A stretch of DNA of 64,000 nucleotides from Cyclina sinensis (lineage: Eukaryota > Mollusca > Bivalvia > Venerida > Veneridae). The stretch spans positions 4,487,104 through 4,551,103 of the forward strand of contig JAAONU010000001.1 in NCBI GenBank assembly GCA_012932295.1. The letters run 5' to 3'. Under the pieces are notes generated by a model. That model had not been told where the DNA came from, ran no database searches, and saw only the letters and a program-made list of their open reading frames with translations. Below are positions 23,201 through 35,310 of this stretch, piece by piece (positions within the stretch are counted from its first letter, which is position 1; each line of letters opens with the position of its first letter). The position numbers and the translations under genes are program-made.

Positions 23201-26200
23201 AAATCTGATGCATTATCCACTGATTTATTTATGCAATTTTAGCAAGTAGCAGTTACTTGTTTAAGTGTGATGACTGCAGATTATATTCGTGTGAGCTTGT
23301 TTCACATAAATTTTTGCCATTTTGAAAATTTTCTCTACCCCAAGTTAGGTATTTGCTTAGAAAACTTACCTGTCATTATATCGTGTGTTTTGTGCTGATG
23401 TCCATTAAATAACGCTTTAACATAAGAAAGAATTTAGCAGTCCACCATTGAATGATCTCTTTGAAACAAATGCGCATGCGTTTTAACTGCCAACATCAAT
23501 AACAGCATAAAATCTAGTTGCGGGTATTGTTATGATTTGTACCTGGTCAAGGCGTTTGTGGGATTAGTTCTGGTGTAGCCAAAAACAAAGATGGTCTGGT
23601 CCAGAAATAACCACTCAAAAACTTGTGTTATCCCAGTGATTGGGAAAGTTATGCGCAATGCACAATTTGCCCATTGTTTTGAAAAAAAGGCACTTAAGTA
23701 TTACTGTTGGATGTACAGTACGTCCCAAGCAAATTTTATTTTGTTCAGAATCTTACGTAAAACAACTAAAAGATAAAGAAAAACTGATGACGAATTGAAA
23801 TCTAAACATTTTTTGAAACATCTTTTACAGTTAACATTACAGGATAACATTGTGAGGCGTTACCAGTATGTTGACTTGCCGTCAGTAAATTTATTTCTGG
23901 TGCTAAAATAAATCATGATCGAAAAAAATGTCGAAAACCAAATTTTTCTGAAAAAAATATTTCTTATTACTAAATTTAGCAAATTTTGAATAACATCTGA
24001 GTCTGTTTTCAAATATCTTTCAGTAGTTTTAGTCACAGCGATTGAGTTTAAACATGTGAAATATTCTTAAGAGCCAAACATATACACCCTGATTTTTATG
24101 AAAACATACATAGTCATTTAAATTTTTACTGTATAATTTCAGGTTATCTTTGGACCCATGTTTTCAGGAAAAACGTAAGTATTTAGAATATTTTGAATAG
24201 ACAGTGTCACAGGTCTCGTTTCAGACTTAGTCACTTACTTACTTTGTGAGTAATTTTTCAAGCTATTTAAGTTACAAACTATAATGATTGATTGCTAAGC
24301 TGAAAGCTTTCACTTGTTGGGCTTATGTACAAGTTTCCTGTTCCTTTAGACTTTTTCTTGTTGATTGTGTGTTACGGTTTTGCAGTGTTGATATAAATAG
24401 ACGATAAATAGTTATTTTGTTTTAGGACTGAGTTAATGAGGAGAATGAAACGATACCAGATTGCCAATTACAGTTGTCTTGTCATAAAGTATGCAAAAGA
24501 CAATCGATACGATGAAGAGGGTATTGCCACTCACGACAGGTAGGAAGCCATGGTTACTTTTGTGCAAAAAATCTACTGGAGAAAAATGCTACTTAAAGTT
24601 TTTTGGTCCAGAAAAGTTACACAGTTTAAGGTCCAATTCTGAACTGTTCAGATTACTTGAAGTTTTAACTTAAGGTGTCATTGACCCATGGACACTGCCC
24701 TCAGGACAACTAACTGTTACCTTCCAGCATTTATTGAGATTTTTAGGCCTTAGGTATAAGCATAAAATTTTCATGTCTGTGTAATGAAAAATAAATATAT
24801 GAAATTCAGAAGAATACCAGAACCTTTATATTTGTTACAAAAATCATTATACTTTTACTTAAGAAATATATTGGCTACAACACCATACATAATGTGAGTT
24901 ATCACAATATATGTATTTTATGTAAAAAATACATGTATATTATAAAACTTTATAAACGTATGTGATGTTTTGGGGCTTCCTTATTGCAATTGTAATGTTT
25001 TGAGATTTCTGTATTTTGTCACACAGACAAACTTTGCCAGCAGTTGCAGCAATGGAATTGAGTAGCATGGAGAATGTAGCCAGTCAATATGAGATTATTG
25101 GAATTGATGAAGGCCAGTTTGTAAGTTACTTCCATATCTAAGTAAAAAGTAATTATATATCTGTCTTGATAAAAAGAACCAAGCAGAATAGAAACAGCCA
25201 TTCTGAATTATCTTTGATGTTATAAAAAACCAAACAAGGCACATGGTACTTTCACTATACTTCAATATTATAAAGGTACACTGTATCTGGGGTAAGGAAG
25301 GATAAATTCATTGTTTTTTAAGTCTGTAAGTGAGAAATGAGATATTTATATGGTATACTAAAAACAATGTTGTATATCTTTCAAAGATATTGTAAAGGTA
25401 TGAAATACAGATTGATTCCAGTATGTTGATTACAGTAAAAAAAAAAAGACGGGACATATTTTCAGCTTGGTAAATAGGTGCATGGGAAATTTACCAAAGA
25501 ATGTATATCTGTCAATCCTTTTAAATAAATAAAAAAATCAGTTCTTTTTATTGTTAACTTAATTTGTCATTTGGACTTCAAATATTACCCAGAAGAATTT
25601 GGGCAATGAATATAAATCTTTAATACTGGAAATTTATTTTGTTATTAGTTCCCAGATGTTGTATCATTCTGTGACAAGATGGCTAACAGAGGCAAGGTGG
25701 TTATTGTAGCTGCCTTAGATGGTACATTTCAAAGAAAGGTAACTTACAGTAGTTTCTATGATATTTTGATAATTAAATGATTTTGAGAAGGTGACATAAC
25801 AGAGATTGAAATGTTTTGCAAAATTACGTCAGAAGTCATGTTAGTTGTTCTTTTTCGTACTTGAACATAAGATTCTTGAACATAAGTTCTTTGACATAGG
25901 TCATTGCAATATATATAGTTGTTAACTTTGAAATATCTGTGATCTTCCAGGGTTTTGGAGATATACTGAACTTGGTACCACTGGCTGAGAATGTGATAAA
26001 GCTGTCAGCTGTCTGTATGACATGTAACTCAGATGGTCATTTCACAAAGAGAACCACTAAAGATCAGTCAGTAAGTATATGTTTGAAGTTCATAGAAAAG
26101 GAAGGATAAAGAGAACTTTTATTTCCAGAGTTACTAAGAAACTTGTCGGAGTATTTTACCGATGGGAGCAAATGCCACCACTGTTTCATTTGTGGTTATC

Positions 26201-26984
26201 TTAAATTTTGTTTTTGTTCGAATATTTCATAGAGCTTTAAGTGTTGAAAAATTGACTTTTGGATGGTTTTGAGGGCTGCAGGAAGGCATTTCCCAAATGG
26301 ACAAACCCCTTTTAGAAATTCATTTGGCAAGAAAAGACGGCACCCCCATCCCCCTCACCAAAAAAAGAAAACCATCCAACAGAATTTGTTTTGCCTTCCA
26401 GGGGTGGGATATATTTGACTGGAATATCCCCAAGTGAAACTGCTCAACTGTCAATGATTGAAACAAATTAATCACTCAAAGAAAAATGGAGTTTGATAGC
26501 ATTATAAGAGGTCTTAAGACATTACGTATTGGCTGTTAACATGAAAGTTGAAAGTACAGATTAATGGTTGATTATAGAATGATTGTGATTTACTTGATTG
26601 TAAAAATACAGAACATGTTTAAAGTTTAAATATTATGTTTTCCAACAGAGCAGTTTAAAAAGTTTTAGTAATTTTTTTCCACTTGTTACATGTGTATTAT
26701 TAATATAAATCACAGTTGAAAAACCATGTTTATATTGCCATTGTGAATTCCAGGTTGAAGTGATAGGAGGAGCAGATATGTACCAAGCAGTTTGTCGTGA
26801 TTGTTTTACATCACCTGTGAAGAAATCCCCCAGACATTCTCCATACAAGACATCTCCTCTAAAAACAAAACATAAATCTCCAAATAAAAGTGAAACACCG
26901 ACAGTCCTTGGGGAGAGATCCTTGCAACAACTCCAGAATGCCACAAACAGACAGTTGTTCATCAGCTCCCCACCTAGAATATGA
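20237..26984 (+). CDS. TK1: Cytosolic thymidine kinase (TK1), complete, seven exons
   Basis: Phosphorylates thymidine to dTMP with ATP, in the cytosol, for the dTTP salvage pathway. Exons: 20237-20305, 24143-24174, 24426-24539, 25027-25120, 25649-25738, 25951-26070 and 26754-26984. All phases agree, giving 249 residues (human TK1 has 234). The P-loop GPMFSGKT spans residues 27-34 and is split by the 32-nt microexon boundary. The catalytic Glu is E100 in GIDEGQF. The lasso and substrate motif ALDGTFQRK follows. Zinc ligands are C155/C158 (CMTC) and C187/C190 (CRDC). The C-terminal tail (192-249) has five S-P-x-[KRH] motifs and no KEN box, unlike the vertebrate tail. The start chosen is the first of two adjacent ATGs. 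AATAAA lies at 27122-27127. Confidence 0.96.
20422..20870 (+). mobile_element. Helentron-like element (family B), copy 1
   Basis: Starts GTGTTGCCTGCTACAAAGTAG-like and has an inverted partner CAGGTGACAC near the other end (about 20838). It then ends GCTCTTGTTT. The body contains the phrases ACTTGTCCGGACTACT and GAGTTATTGCCCTTT, which recur at 34010 and 46349. Confidence 0.65.
21668..22832. mobile_element. Non-autonomous DNA transposon, 17-bp inverted ends, 5-bp target duplication
   Basis: Left end CAGGGCTCTCACGAGGG and right end CCCTCGTGAGAGCTCTG are inverted copies (one mismatch). CCTGT flanks both sides (21663-21667 and 22833-22837). Subterminal GGGAGAAGT and GGCGAAGT blocks and GGGCGACGATTTCGCCC are visible. 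There is no transposase frame. The terminal CAGGG is hAT-like, but the 5-bp duplication is shorter than the usual 8 bp. Confidence 0.75.
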
Positions 26985-27127
26985 TACCTGTATTGTCATG
27001 ACACATATTATTTGTAATCACACATTGATCGATTGATGATGGTGAAAATGTTGAAAGTTTATCTCAGGCCTGTTAAAGATCAGTTAAGTTCGGAATGTAT
27101 CAGTATAGTGAAATGAATATAAATAAA

Positions 27128-28220
27128 GGCCCTGTTTAAATACATTATATATATGAACGTTTGTATAGGAACAGTGGAGCTAAATTTAGAAAAGGCAAAT
27201 TGACTGCAGTTAATGCAATAAAATAAGTTTATGTTAAATTTTCATAAAATAAGAATAAGAAAAATTTATGAAGGATAATTTGGCATCAGAAAAGCATATA
27301 TTTAATACTGAATGGCTCAGTGTTTTAATTTTATTTGTTAATGATGAAGTTTTTACTCATATTCAATAGGCTTTAGTGATTTCTTATAAAACATGATTTT
27401 ATAGTATTGATGAACACTTTGTAACACTTTCATTTTCTCTGAAAATGACTGTTATTTGTACTCGTAGTGTAAGTAGATAAATATATATAATTTCTTACTT
27501 ATTTTTTTCACCTATAATATCCAGTCTTCAGTTATTCAAAGGCAGCTTTTAGTAACATTGTAAAGGTCATGTTATATGAATCATTTTATTTTGAAAATGA
27601 GTAATTTTATTAACTTATTTCTTACTTTTTTACCAAACATGAGCACTATTCTGTTGTTTATTGTAAAGTTGGTAAGGGTCCTTGATATTTTTGCTTCTTT
27701 AGTATACTGCGTATACTCAAATTGTCTATAAATGTGCCATTAGATTTAAGTGAACTTGGATCTCTAACTTTTGTTGTGTGTGTGTGTGTGTGTGTGTCTC
27801 TCGGTCAGAATTTATTTTCTTGCTTAAATTCTTTTTTCACGGTCGGTTTAAGATTACTTCCAGCTTCAGTTTATTGCTTATATCTGTTTATTTGTATTTA
27901 TCAATGACAGTAATTGAATACACAAGATTAATTAGTAAAGGAACCCACAAGTTTGTGACCTTGAAGGAACATATCTTTAGGTTTCTGGCTGTTAACTCCT
28001 GAAACTTTTTCAAATTTTGACCACCTGAAGTGCAGGATCTTTCTTACAGTAATTAGGTTGGCATTAAGAAAAAACAATTATTAACCAGGTTTTTCATTTT
28101 CTCAAAAAAGTATATTATTTCCAAATAAATTTACCTGAAATTACAGAAAAAGGAGTAATTTTTTAGTAATTTATGGCATTTAAGTAGTCATTGGCAATTT
28201 CCGCTACCAGTAAGGTTAGC
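27128..28220. other. Intergenic stretch after TK1
   Basis: AT-rich, with a (TG)n microsatellite at about 27773-27799. No exon is supported. Confidence 0.5.
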
Positions 28221-28224
28221 ATAA

Positions 28225-28430
28225 GAGAAGACATTTGAAGCTTACTATCTGTAGTTATATCTATCTTCAGTGATGTAAAGACATTTGAAGCTTACTATCT
28301 GTAGTTATATCTATCTTCAGTGATGTAGAGACATTTGAAGCTTACTATCTGTAGTTATATCTATCTTCAGTGATGTAGAGACATTTGAAGCTTACTATCT
28401 GTAGTTATATCTATCTTCAGTGATGTAAAG
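28225..28430. repeat. 50-bp tandem repeat, four copies
   Basis: ACATTTGAAGCTTACTATCT begins units at 28231, 28281, 28331 and 28381. The copies are almost identical (AAAG/AGAG difference), indicating recent expansion. Confidence 0.95.
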
Positions 28431-29340
28431 AAACATCAGTTCCAGTGTTATCTCAATATTTTTGTTTCCTTTGTGTTTGTAAATTATTTCACAGAAATTG
28501 TTTGGGAGCACAAAAAATCTTCATAATTGAAAAGTTGTTATCAGTGCTACTGGAATAGAGTTACATCATGGACTAGTTCTGCCATTTTAAATCTATCACA
28601 AGAGTGGTTATTCTTGCTAGTAGGTGTATATTTGCTTTTTTCTTCTGAATACTGTATAAGTAAATATCCCATGTCAAAAAATTTGCGGAATTATAATTTC
28701 AGAAGTTTCACGAGCAGAAATTTACGGGAATCCTGAATCATTGATTGCGTAACTTCTCAATTGAAAGTCATATAAATATTGATTAAAAGAATAAATGTTC
28801 TCAATTTTAATATCTTTAACACAATAACTGCATGACCCAGTAGTACAACACTATCAGGTGTGAAAGAAAAGTAATACATTTTGTTACCATATAGGAGTGA
28901 CTAGACTGCACTTGCTGCTTTTGATGTTACACTGTGCATGGGTAAAAAAATATCTTTATGAATGTTGAAATTTATGAAGGCTGATATTTTTGGATTTTAA
29001 TCAGTTCGAGAAAATTGTGAACATTTCCATGTCACAAACTTTACCAGTTACATAGTATATTGTTTTTCTGATGTTATAATTTGTACGTGATTTTTTCTGC
29101 CTTTGATTATTTTACAAGAAACTGTTTTTAACATATTTGGGCAATGAAAAACCTGTATTAAATCATTATGTCACTTTTTTTGAGGATTTGCATGTTTGTA
29201 TACTGTTTGGTATGATTTTTAAGGGGGTAAAAAATGTAGCCTTTTTGTGTCAGAATTTTGTAATCATCTGTTCTTTAGATATTAAATGTAATCAAATTTC
29301 TGTTATTTTTTTTTAAAATTTGATTTACATTTTTCAGAAC

Positions 29341-29789
29341 GTGTTCAGCAGTAAATGCTTAAACCAGAATGTATTCAATAGTAAATGCTCAAACCAGGAT
29401 GTGTTCAGTACTAAATGCTTAAACCAGAATGAGTTCAGCAGTAAATGTTTAAACCAGTATATCTTCAGCAGTAAATGCTTAAACCAGAATGTGTTCAGTA
29501 CGAAATGCTTAAACCAGAATGTGTTCAGAACTAAATGCTAAAACCAGAATGTGTTCAGCAGTAAATGCTTTAACCAGTATGTCTTCAGCAGTAAATGTTT
29601 AAACCAGAATATGTTCAGTACTAAATGCTTAAACCAGAATGTGTTAAGTACGAAATGCTTAAACCAGAATGTGTTCAGTACTAAATACTTAAACCAGAAT
29701 GTTTCAGTACTAAATGCTTAAACCATAATGTGTTCAGCAGTAAATGCTCAAACCAGTATGTGTTCAGAAAAAAATAGTTAAAACCAACC
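29341..29789. repeat. 30-bp minisatellite, fifteen copies
   Basis: Unit GTGTTCAGCAGTAAATGCTT followed by AAACCAGAAT. Variants at the CAGCAGT / CAGTACT positions alternate among the units. The array is in a multiple-of-three period, so it yields an open frame with a 10-residue NVFSSKCLNQ repeat until a TAA in the seventh unit. No splice or start context supports translation. Confidence 0.95.
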
Positions 29790-31507
29790 TCTGCTTTTAC
29801 AGTATACTTGTTACCTAGATGGCTACATGAATTAGTTAGATAGAGCTAGTGTTTGCAGTTGTTTTCATTTTAAATCAAGTGATGTTAGTATATATTTATG
29901 TGTGCTTGATGGTGAGTGGTTAAGTTTATTTATAATGTGTTTTTATGTAGTTTTAGGATCATAACACATGCTTTTTTCAGCCCCTGTTTTATGGTATTTT
30001 TAGTTAGTGAATGGTTATCTTTGTTTCTTAGTGAAATTCTGTTTACATATTGTTTTAAATAGGACATTTAGTTTTGTCTCTTGTATAACTTTGTACTCGT
30101 CAATATTTAGCTCTGATACTTTCATGCCAGATATAACTGTTGGAAGAAAGAGCTTGTAGACTTCCATTTGTATAATAAAATTTTTTTTGTATATTTGTTG
30201 TTTCTTCATTGCTTGTTTAAAACCCCCAAATATTTTCAGATGTATTTTCAGGCCACCAAATTTAAAAGCCAATATACAAAATGCAGAATATTCAGAACTG
30301 GAGTGAATGTAAGAATAAATAACCTGTTAGCCTAACATCAAGTGTTGTGGAAACATACAGACTGTGGATGAATTTTACAAGTATTTGGTGAAAACATTTT
30401 CAGTGGAGTAAGTGTTCATGATATAAATATGATACCTAGTACATTGATGCATGCAGGAAGATCAGATAACGGGTCAAATTAAGCACTTGGTCCTTGAAAG
30501 TGTCACCAAACAGTACATATTGCACAATATATTTCAATTTTGCTAAGCATTTTTTACCAAAGTGCTTCATTGTTCCAGAATTGACAAAGTCAATTGATGA
30601 GAAATTATACATGTTTGAGTATCTGATTTACAACATTTAAACAAAATTATGTTTAGTACAATGAGAATGGAACTTTTTTGCTTTTGACACCCTTAATGTA
30701 ATATCTTAACATAGAAATTGCCACTTGTATAATTTTCCAAGGAATAGAATTACATTTCTTGCTTTCTGTCCTTAGAAAAAACTAATGAAAAAGACTTTAC
30801 AAGATATATTGCAGCATTGTTAAGTAGATCCCAATGTATTTCAGTAAAAGGTAGATACCAGTGATAAGAGTAACCCATACATTTATACAGTGATGTAACA
30901 GCTGATTTTTTTATAACCTGATAATAGACTTTTCAAACTAAATCGAAGCACTTCTTCAAAGTGCACTCAAGAGACTAAATATTCATTCATACTTCAGACA
31001 GATTATATTACATTTAAACTATTTTCCTGTGTTGAAAGGATATGTGTTCATAAAATGCGTAGGTTCTAATTTAAAAACTCAGTAAAGCAGTACATGTATT
31101 GCGTATAGTCCGGTACCCTACCTCCTGTACTGTGATGAGGTAACAAAGTAGTAGGGGCAGGTAACTCACCAGACTTTATTGTGTGATGCGTCAAAAACAC
31201 GGATCAAATACGTAAGCGACGGGGTATAGCGAAATCCTAGTCCACAAGATGCAAGCGTCTGCTGACGGCAAATAAATTTGTCTTGACAACCCACATAAAA
31301 TCATTTTTAATTTACACAGTCAAGCAGATGTATTGCTGTATTTGTTTCCATTAAATTGAAAAAAAACTTATTCAAGGTTCGTATATAAAATAAAGATAGC
31401 ACAACTAAATAATATGGATGAAATAATTGTAAGTGAATATTATTTCGGATATGGTCGTGTCGTTCCCGTATCTCATGAATTTGTTTCGGCTATTTAAGTC
31501 GGGTGCT
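29790..31507. other. Intergenic stretch, nothing recognised
   Basis: AT-rich non-coding sequence between the 30-bp minisatellite and the first long-TIR element. No exon could be supported. Confidence 0.5.
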
Positions 31508-32198
31508 GGAGGTTCGTCACACTACCGGTTCGTCACACTTATTTTTCTGTACAAAACAGGTTGTGATTTCGTCACAGTTAATTTATATAGTAGATACGGT
31601 AATAGAAAACTGCCGACGGCGACAAGGTGTTAAAAACAAGCAATTATTTTATATGATCTGAATGTCTTAATTGATCTAGTTTTTACAAACATTAATAATA
31701 TAATTTTAATTTGCAATAATTGCACAAATTTTAGTCATGTTTTGCTCTTTAATGATCTTTTATGCATCAAAATAAAAGATGTTTTCGAAGATGCTTAGAA
31801 TTTAAATACTAAATTTGTTATTTCTGGATGATATTTCTTAAAAAGGAAAACTTTTAGCTGTTTTCTATTAAATTAAAAAATATTCTATATCTTTTTGGTA
31901 GTTTTTTCAGCATTATTTTAACCCCTGTTTCTATTAAATTAAAAAATATTCTGTATATATTTTTGTTACTGTTTCCAGCATGATTTTAACTTTAATCAAC
32001 ACTAATTATGTTAAATATGCCGCAGTTTGATTCATCATACTAATCCAATAATAACTTACTGCTTTTATAATCAATATTTTATGATTGCAATCAATATACA
32101 ATTAGGTGTGAATTACTCATTAATATCATTGTGACGAAACCTCTTTTCCGTCACTATATAAAATAAGTGTGACAAACCGGTAGTGTGACGAAACCTCC
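31508..32198. mobile_element. MITE-like element 1, ~40-bp inverted ends with TTCGTCAC iterons
   Basis: Left end GGAGGTTCGTCACACTACCG (31508) and the inverted copy of the right end (ending CGAAACCTCC at 32198) pair for about 40 bp. Each end holds three copies of TTCGTCAC / GTGACGAA: on the left at about 31513, 31529 and 31567, on the right within 32131-32195. An ACTATATAAAAT block sits between the inner copies at the right end. There is no open frame of note, and the target duplication is not clear. Confidence 0.8.
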
Positions 32199-32739
32199 GT
32201 AATTCATTAAAGTCAGTACTAGTGCTTTTATTGATCAAACATTTCTGAATGTACAACAGTTATTCTTAAGTATGACGTACTTCGAGGTAAGTAAAACCTT
32301 TGACGTTAACTTAGGAGATAGTTAATTTAATTTTGTTTTGGCAGTTTTTCCACTATTATTATTTATTATGCTTAAAGAATTGAACGGCTTTTGTAGAACT
32401 GATATATTTTTAGTTTTTCAACCTTAAAGCCAATCTATCAAATCTAGAATATCAGCCCGTAAAATCTGTTCACCTGCAGAGAGGAAATACTGAGACTATT
32501 TCTCCACTTTCATTAAGTTTAAAAGTTCAAAATTGTGGATTTTTGTAAAAGAATTTTTGTACCTACATTGATGAAATGATTTTTTCACAATAAATGGATA
32601 AAACTCAACAGATTGAAAGAGTTATCATAACCTTTCAAAATGTAAAAGTCATTAGTGAAGTATTGAAAAATATTTATTTACTGGTTATGATATCTAGTCA
32701 GGTTGTAGTGGACACCAGATAGATAAGGCACTTCCAACG

Positions 32740-33353
32740 ATTTACCGACTAATCGGTAACACAACAAATCAGTAACATGATTTTATATAGTAAAAAAAGG
32801 AGAAATCGGTAACAATAGAAATATTGTATGTACCCAGAAAGGTGATAAGTAGGTGTGAAAAGGCATGGGGGGGTACTCTGCTGGTCATAAGAGGTGTTCA
32901 CAACACGTTTAAGAAGTTATTAGTTTGTCTTAGGTAATTATAATTATATAATTTGTGTTTGTCATGTAATTATCATTATTCAAATTATTAAAATTGATTC
33001 TATAATATTATAATCATAGTTACTAATAACTATGTCGAAGGTAGTAATGTATTCAATGATTATGGCTAGATCTTTGATTTAAATCAGTTTATAATCTAAT
33101 AACGGCAATGTGTTAAAATATATAAAACTTTTACAATATACCGCAACTATAAAACTTTTACAATATACCGCAACACATAAGGTTTCAATACTCAATATTT
33201 CAATAACTAACATCATTCTGTTCATACCTACTCTATCACTATCTCAACTCTAAACAATTACCAACAATATCTCTATTGTTACCGATTTCTCCGTTTTTTT
33301 ACTATATAAAATCATGTTACCGATTTGTCGTGTTACCGATTTGTTCGGTTACC
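32740..33353. mobile_element. MITE-like element 2, ~85-bp inverted ends with AATCGGTAAC iterons
   Basis: The left arm runs from about 32741 to 32830 and the right arm from 33262 to 33353. They are inverted copies over about 85 bp, sharing CATGATTTTATATAGTAAAA. Each arm carries three ATCGGTAAC / GTTACCGAT iterons, at 32751, 32767 and 32804 on the left. The layout matches element 1 (31508-32198), only 540 bp away. Confidence 0.85.
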
Positions 33354-34009
33354 CTTCAAACAGCCTTGCTGTTGGACTAGCTCTTTAGTGAAGTGGTTAG
33401 AGTGTCTGGTACGTTTGCTAAGTTAAGCAACGTTATCCATGGTTAGTGCTTAGATGTGTGTCTGAAACAGACCTCAACGGCCAGGTTAAAGTAAGGAATG
33501 GAAATTGATACCTCGGTGTATAAGTTGTGTGTTTAAGAAAATCAATAATTAACATGGGAACTATGAGAACTATTTGGTCCTAGAGATTTTCATCAGTACA
33601 AAATTTAGCCTGAATTAAAACTATCCAAAATCTGTGTGTACGATGAACTATTTCAGTTTCTGGGAGGTATTTTGAGGATTTTTGTTACTTTAAGATAGTC
33701 TCAGTATTTTGACTGCCAAGATAAACTACAATGTAGTTCATAGGATTGACATTTAACAGATGTCTGCCTTTTTCACAGAAGTAGATATCAAGCAGTAAAA
33801 TTAGCAGGATGTTCATATTTTGAATTCAGGTACAGTTATTTGTTAACTATTTTATTTTAAGACAAAATGTAAATTCTAGTATTCTACTGACAAAAAGTAA
33901 ACTCTGTTGACAATATTTAACCAGTTGTATTGATTAAGAAAAACAGTATATTCAAATGTGTTGTTTGCCTAAGATGATTCTGGCAGATTTTAGTTTAAGG
34001 TTGATTTTT
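33354..34009. other. Intergenic stretch, possible tRNA-like remnant
   Basis: GAAGTGGTTAGAGTGTCTGG near 33392 resembles an A box, but no B box follows at the right distance. Nothing else was recognised. Confidence 0.35.
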
Positions 34010-35105
34010 GTGTCGCCTGCTACAAAGTAGCCACGACATATAGGGATCACTTCTCCGTCGTCTGTCTGTCCGTCCATCCCTCCGTCTCAAAACTTGTCCG
34101 GACTACTTCTCAGAAACTACTGGTGTGATTTCATCCAAACTTTACAGGAAGGATCAGTACCAAGTCTAGTTATGCATATTGTCGGCATTTTCCAGTTCAA
34201 TGATTTTTGTCAGAGTTATGGCCCTTTTATGATTTTTATTTTTAAAGTTTGTCCGTCCATACCTCCGTCTCAAAACTTGTCCGGACTACTTCTCAGAAAC
34301 TACTGGTGTGATTTCATCCAAACTTTACAGGAAGGATCAGTACCAAGTCTAGTTATGCATATTGTCGGCATTTTCCAGTTCAATGATTTTTGTCAGAGTT
34401 ATGGCCCTTTTATGATTTTTATTTTTAAAGTTTGTCCGGAGTACTTCTCTTATACTACTAATGCAATTTGAATGAAATGTTACAGGATTCATCAGTACCT
34501 CAAGTACTTGCGCATAGCTAACTTTTTTTTTGGTTGAATGATTTTTGGCTGAGTAATGGCCCTTGAATGAAAAAGGCGTTTTGGCAAAATAATGATTTGT
34601 GTGTTGCAGGCTTCACAGTAGCTGCGACATGCTACAAAGTAGCCACATATAGGGATCACTTCTCCATCATCTGTCTGTCTGTCTGTCTGTCTGTCCATCA
34701 CAAAACTTGTCCGGACTTCTTCTCAGAAACTACTGGTGTGATTTCATCCAAACTCTATAGGAATGATCAGTACCAAGTCTAGTTGTTGAAAATATCCTCA
34801 GTATTTTCCAGTTCAATGTTTTTTGTCAGAGTTATGGCCCTTTCATGATTTTTATTTTTAAAAGTTTGTCCGGACTACTTCTCTTATACTACTAAAGCAA
34901 TTTAAATGAAATGTTACAGGATTGATCGGTACCTCAAGTACGTGCGCATGTCTAACAGGTTTTTCAGTTGAATGATTTTTGGCTGAGTTATGGCCCTTGA
35001 ATAAAAAATGCGTTTTAGCCTACAAACTGTCCAGTCACCTCTCAATACTACTGTTTAATTGGCTATCATCAGGCGATACATGTGATCACTGATCACCCTT
35101 TTGTT
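34010..35105 (+). mobile_element. Helentron-like element (family B), copy 2, with internal duplications
   Basis: Starts GTGTCGCCTGCTACAAAGTAG-like, with an inverted partner CAGGCGATAC near 35070. The 3' end has a perfect hairpin GTGATCA-C-TGATCAC (35082-35096), then CCTTTTGTTT. A ~180-bp body unit is duplicated (about 34074-34253 and 34254-34435), and a second 5' end (CTACAAAGTAGCCAC) begins near 34631, so it is a partial dimer. A CTGT microsatellite lies near 34670-34694. The 125-residue open frame here is repeat sequence. Confidence 0.75.
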
Positions 35106-35310
35106 TTTTCTTGCGAATTTGAACCATATTAGAGTTGTTACTTTGAGACTGTCTTCAGCTTAGACTGTAGCATAATTACAGGAAATGCTACATATACTGG
35201 AGAAAGTCAGAAAAAAACTAATAAGAAATACAGATAAACATAATAATGCAACTTTTGTTATCAGAATGGCAAAAACTTATATTTTTATGTTGTATATACT
35301 ATTGTTTCAG

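Larger units (their letters stand above)
20306..24142 (+). other. TK1 intron 1, carrying two mobile elements
   Basis: The 3.8-kb intron contains a family B Helentron-like element (20422-20870) and a DNA element with 17-bp inverted ends (21668-22832). The remainder is AT-rich with no coding signal. Confidence 0.8.

Noticed and set aside
34094..34471. 125-residue open frame with an internal duplicate
   Set aside because: It is the duplicated body of a family B repeat; the same sequence recurs at 20422 and 46349 with stops.
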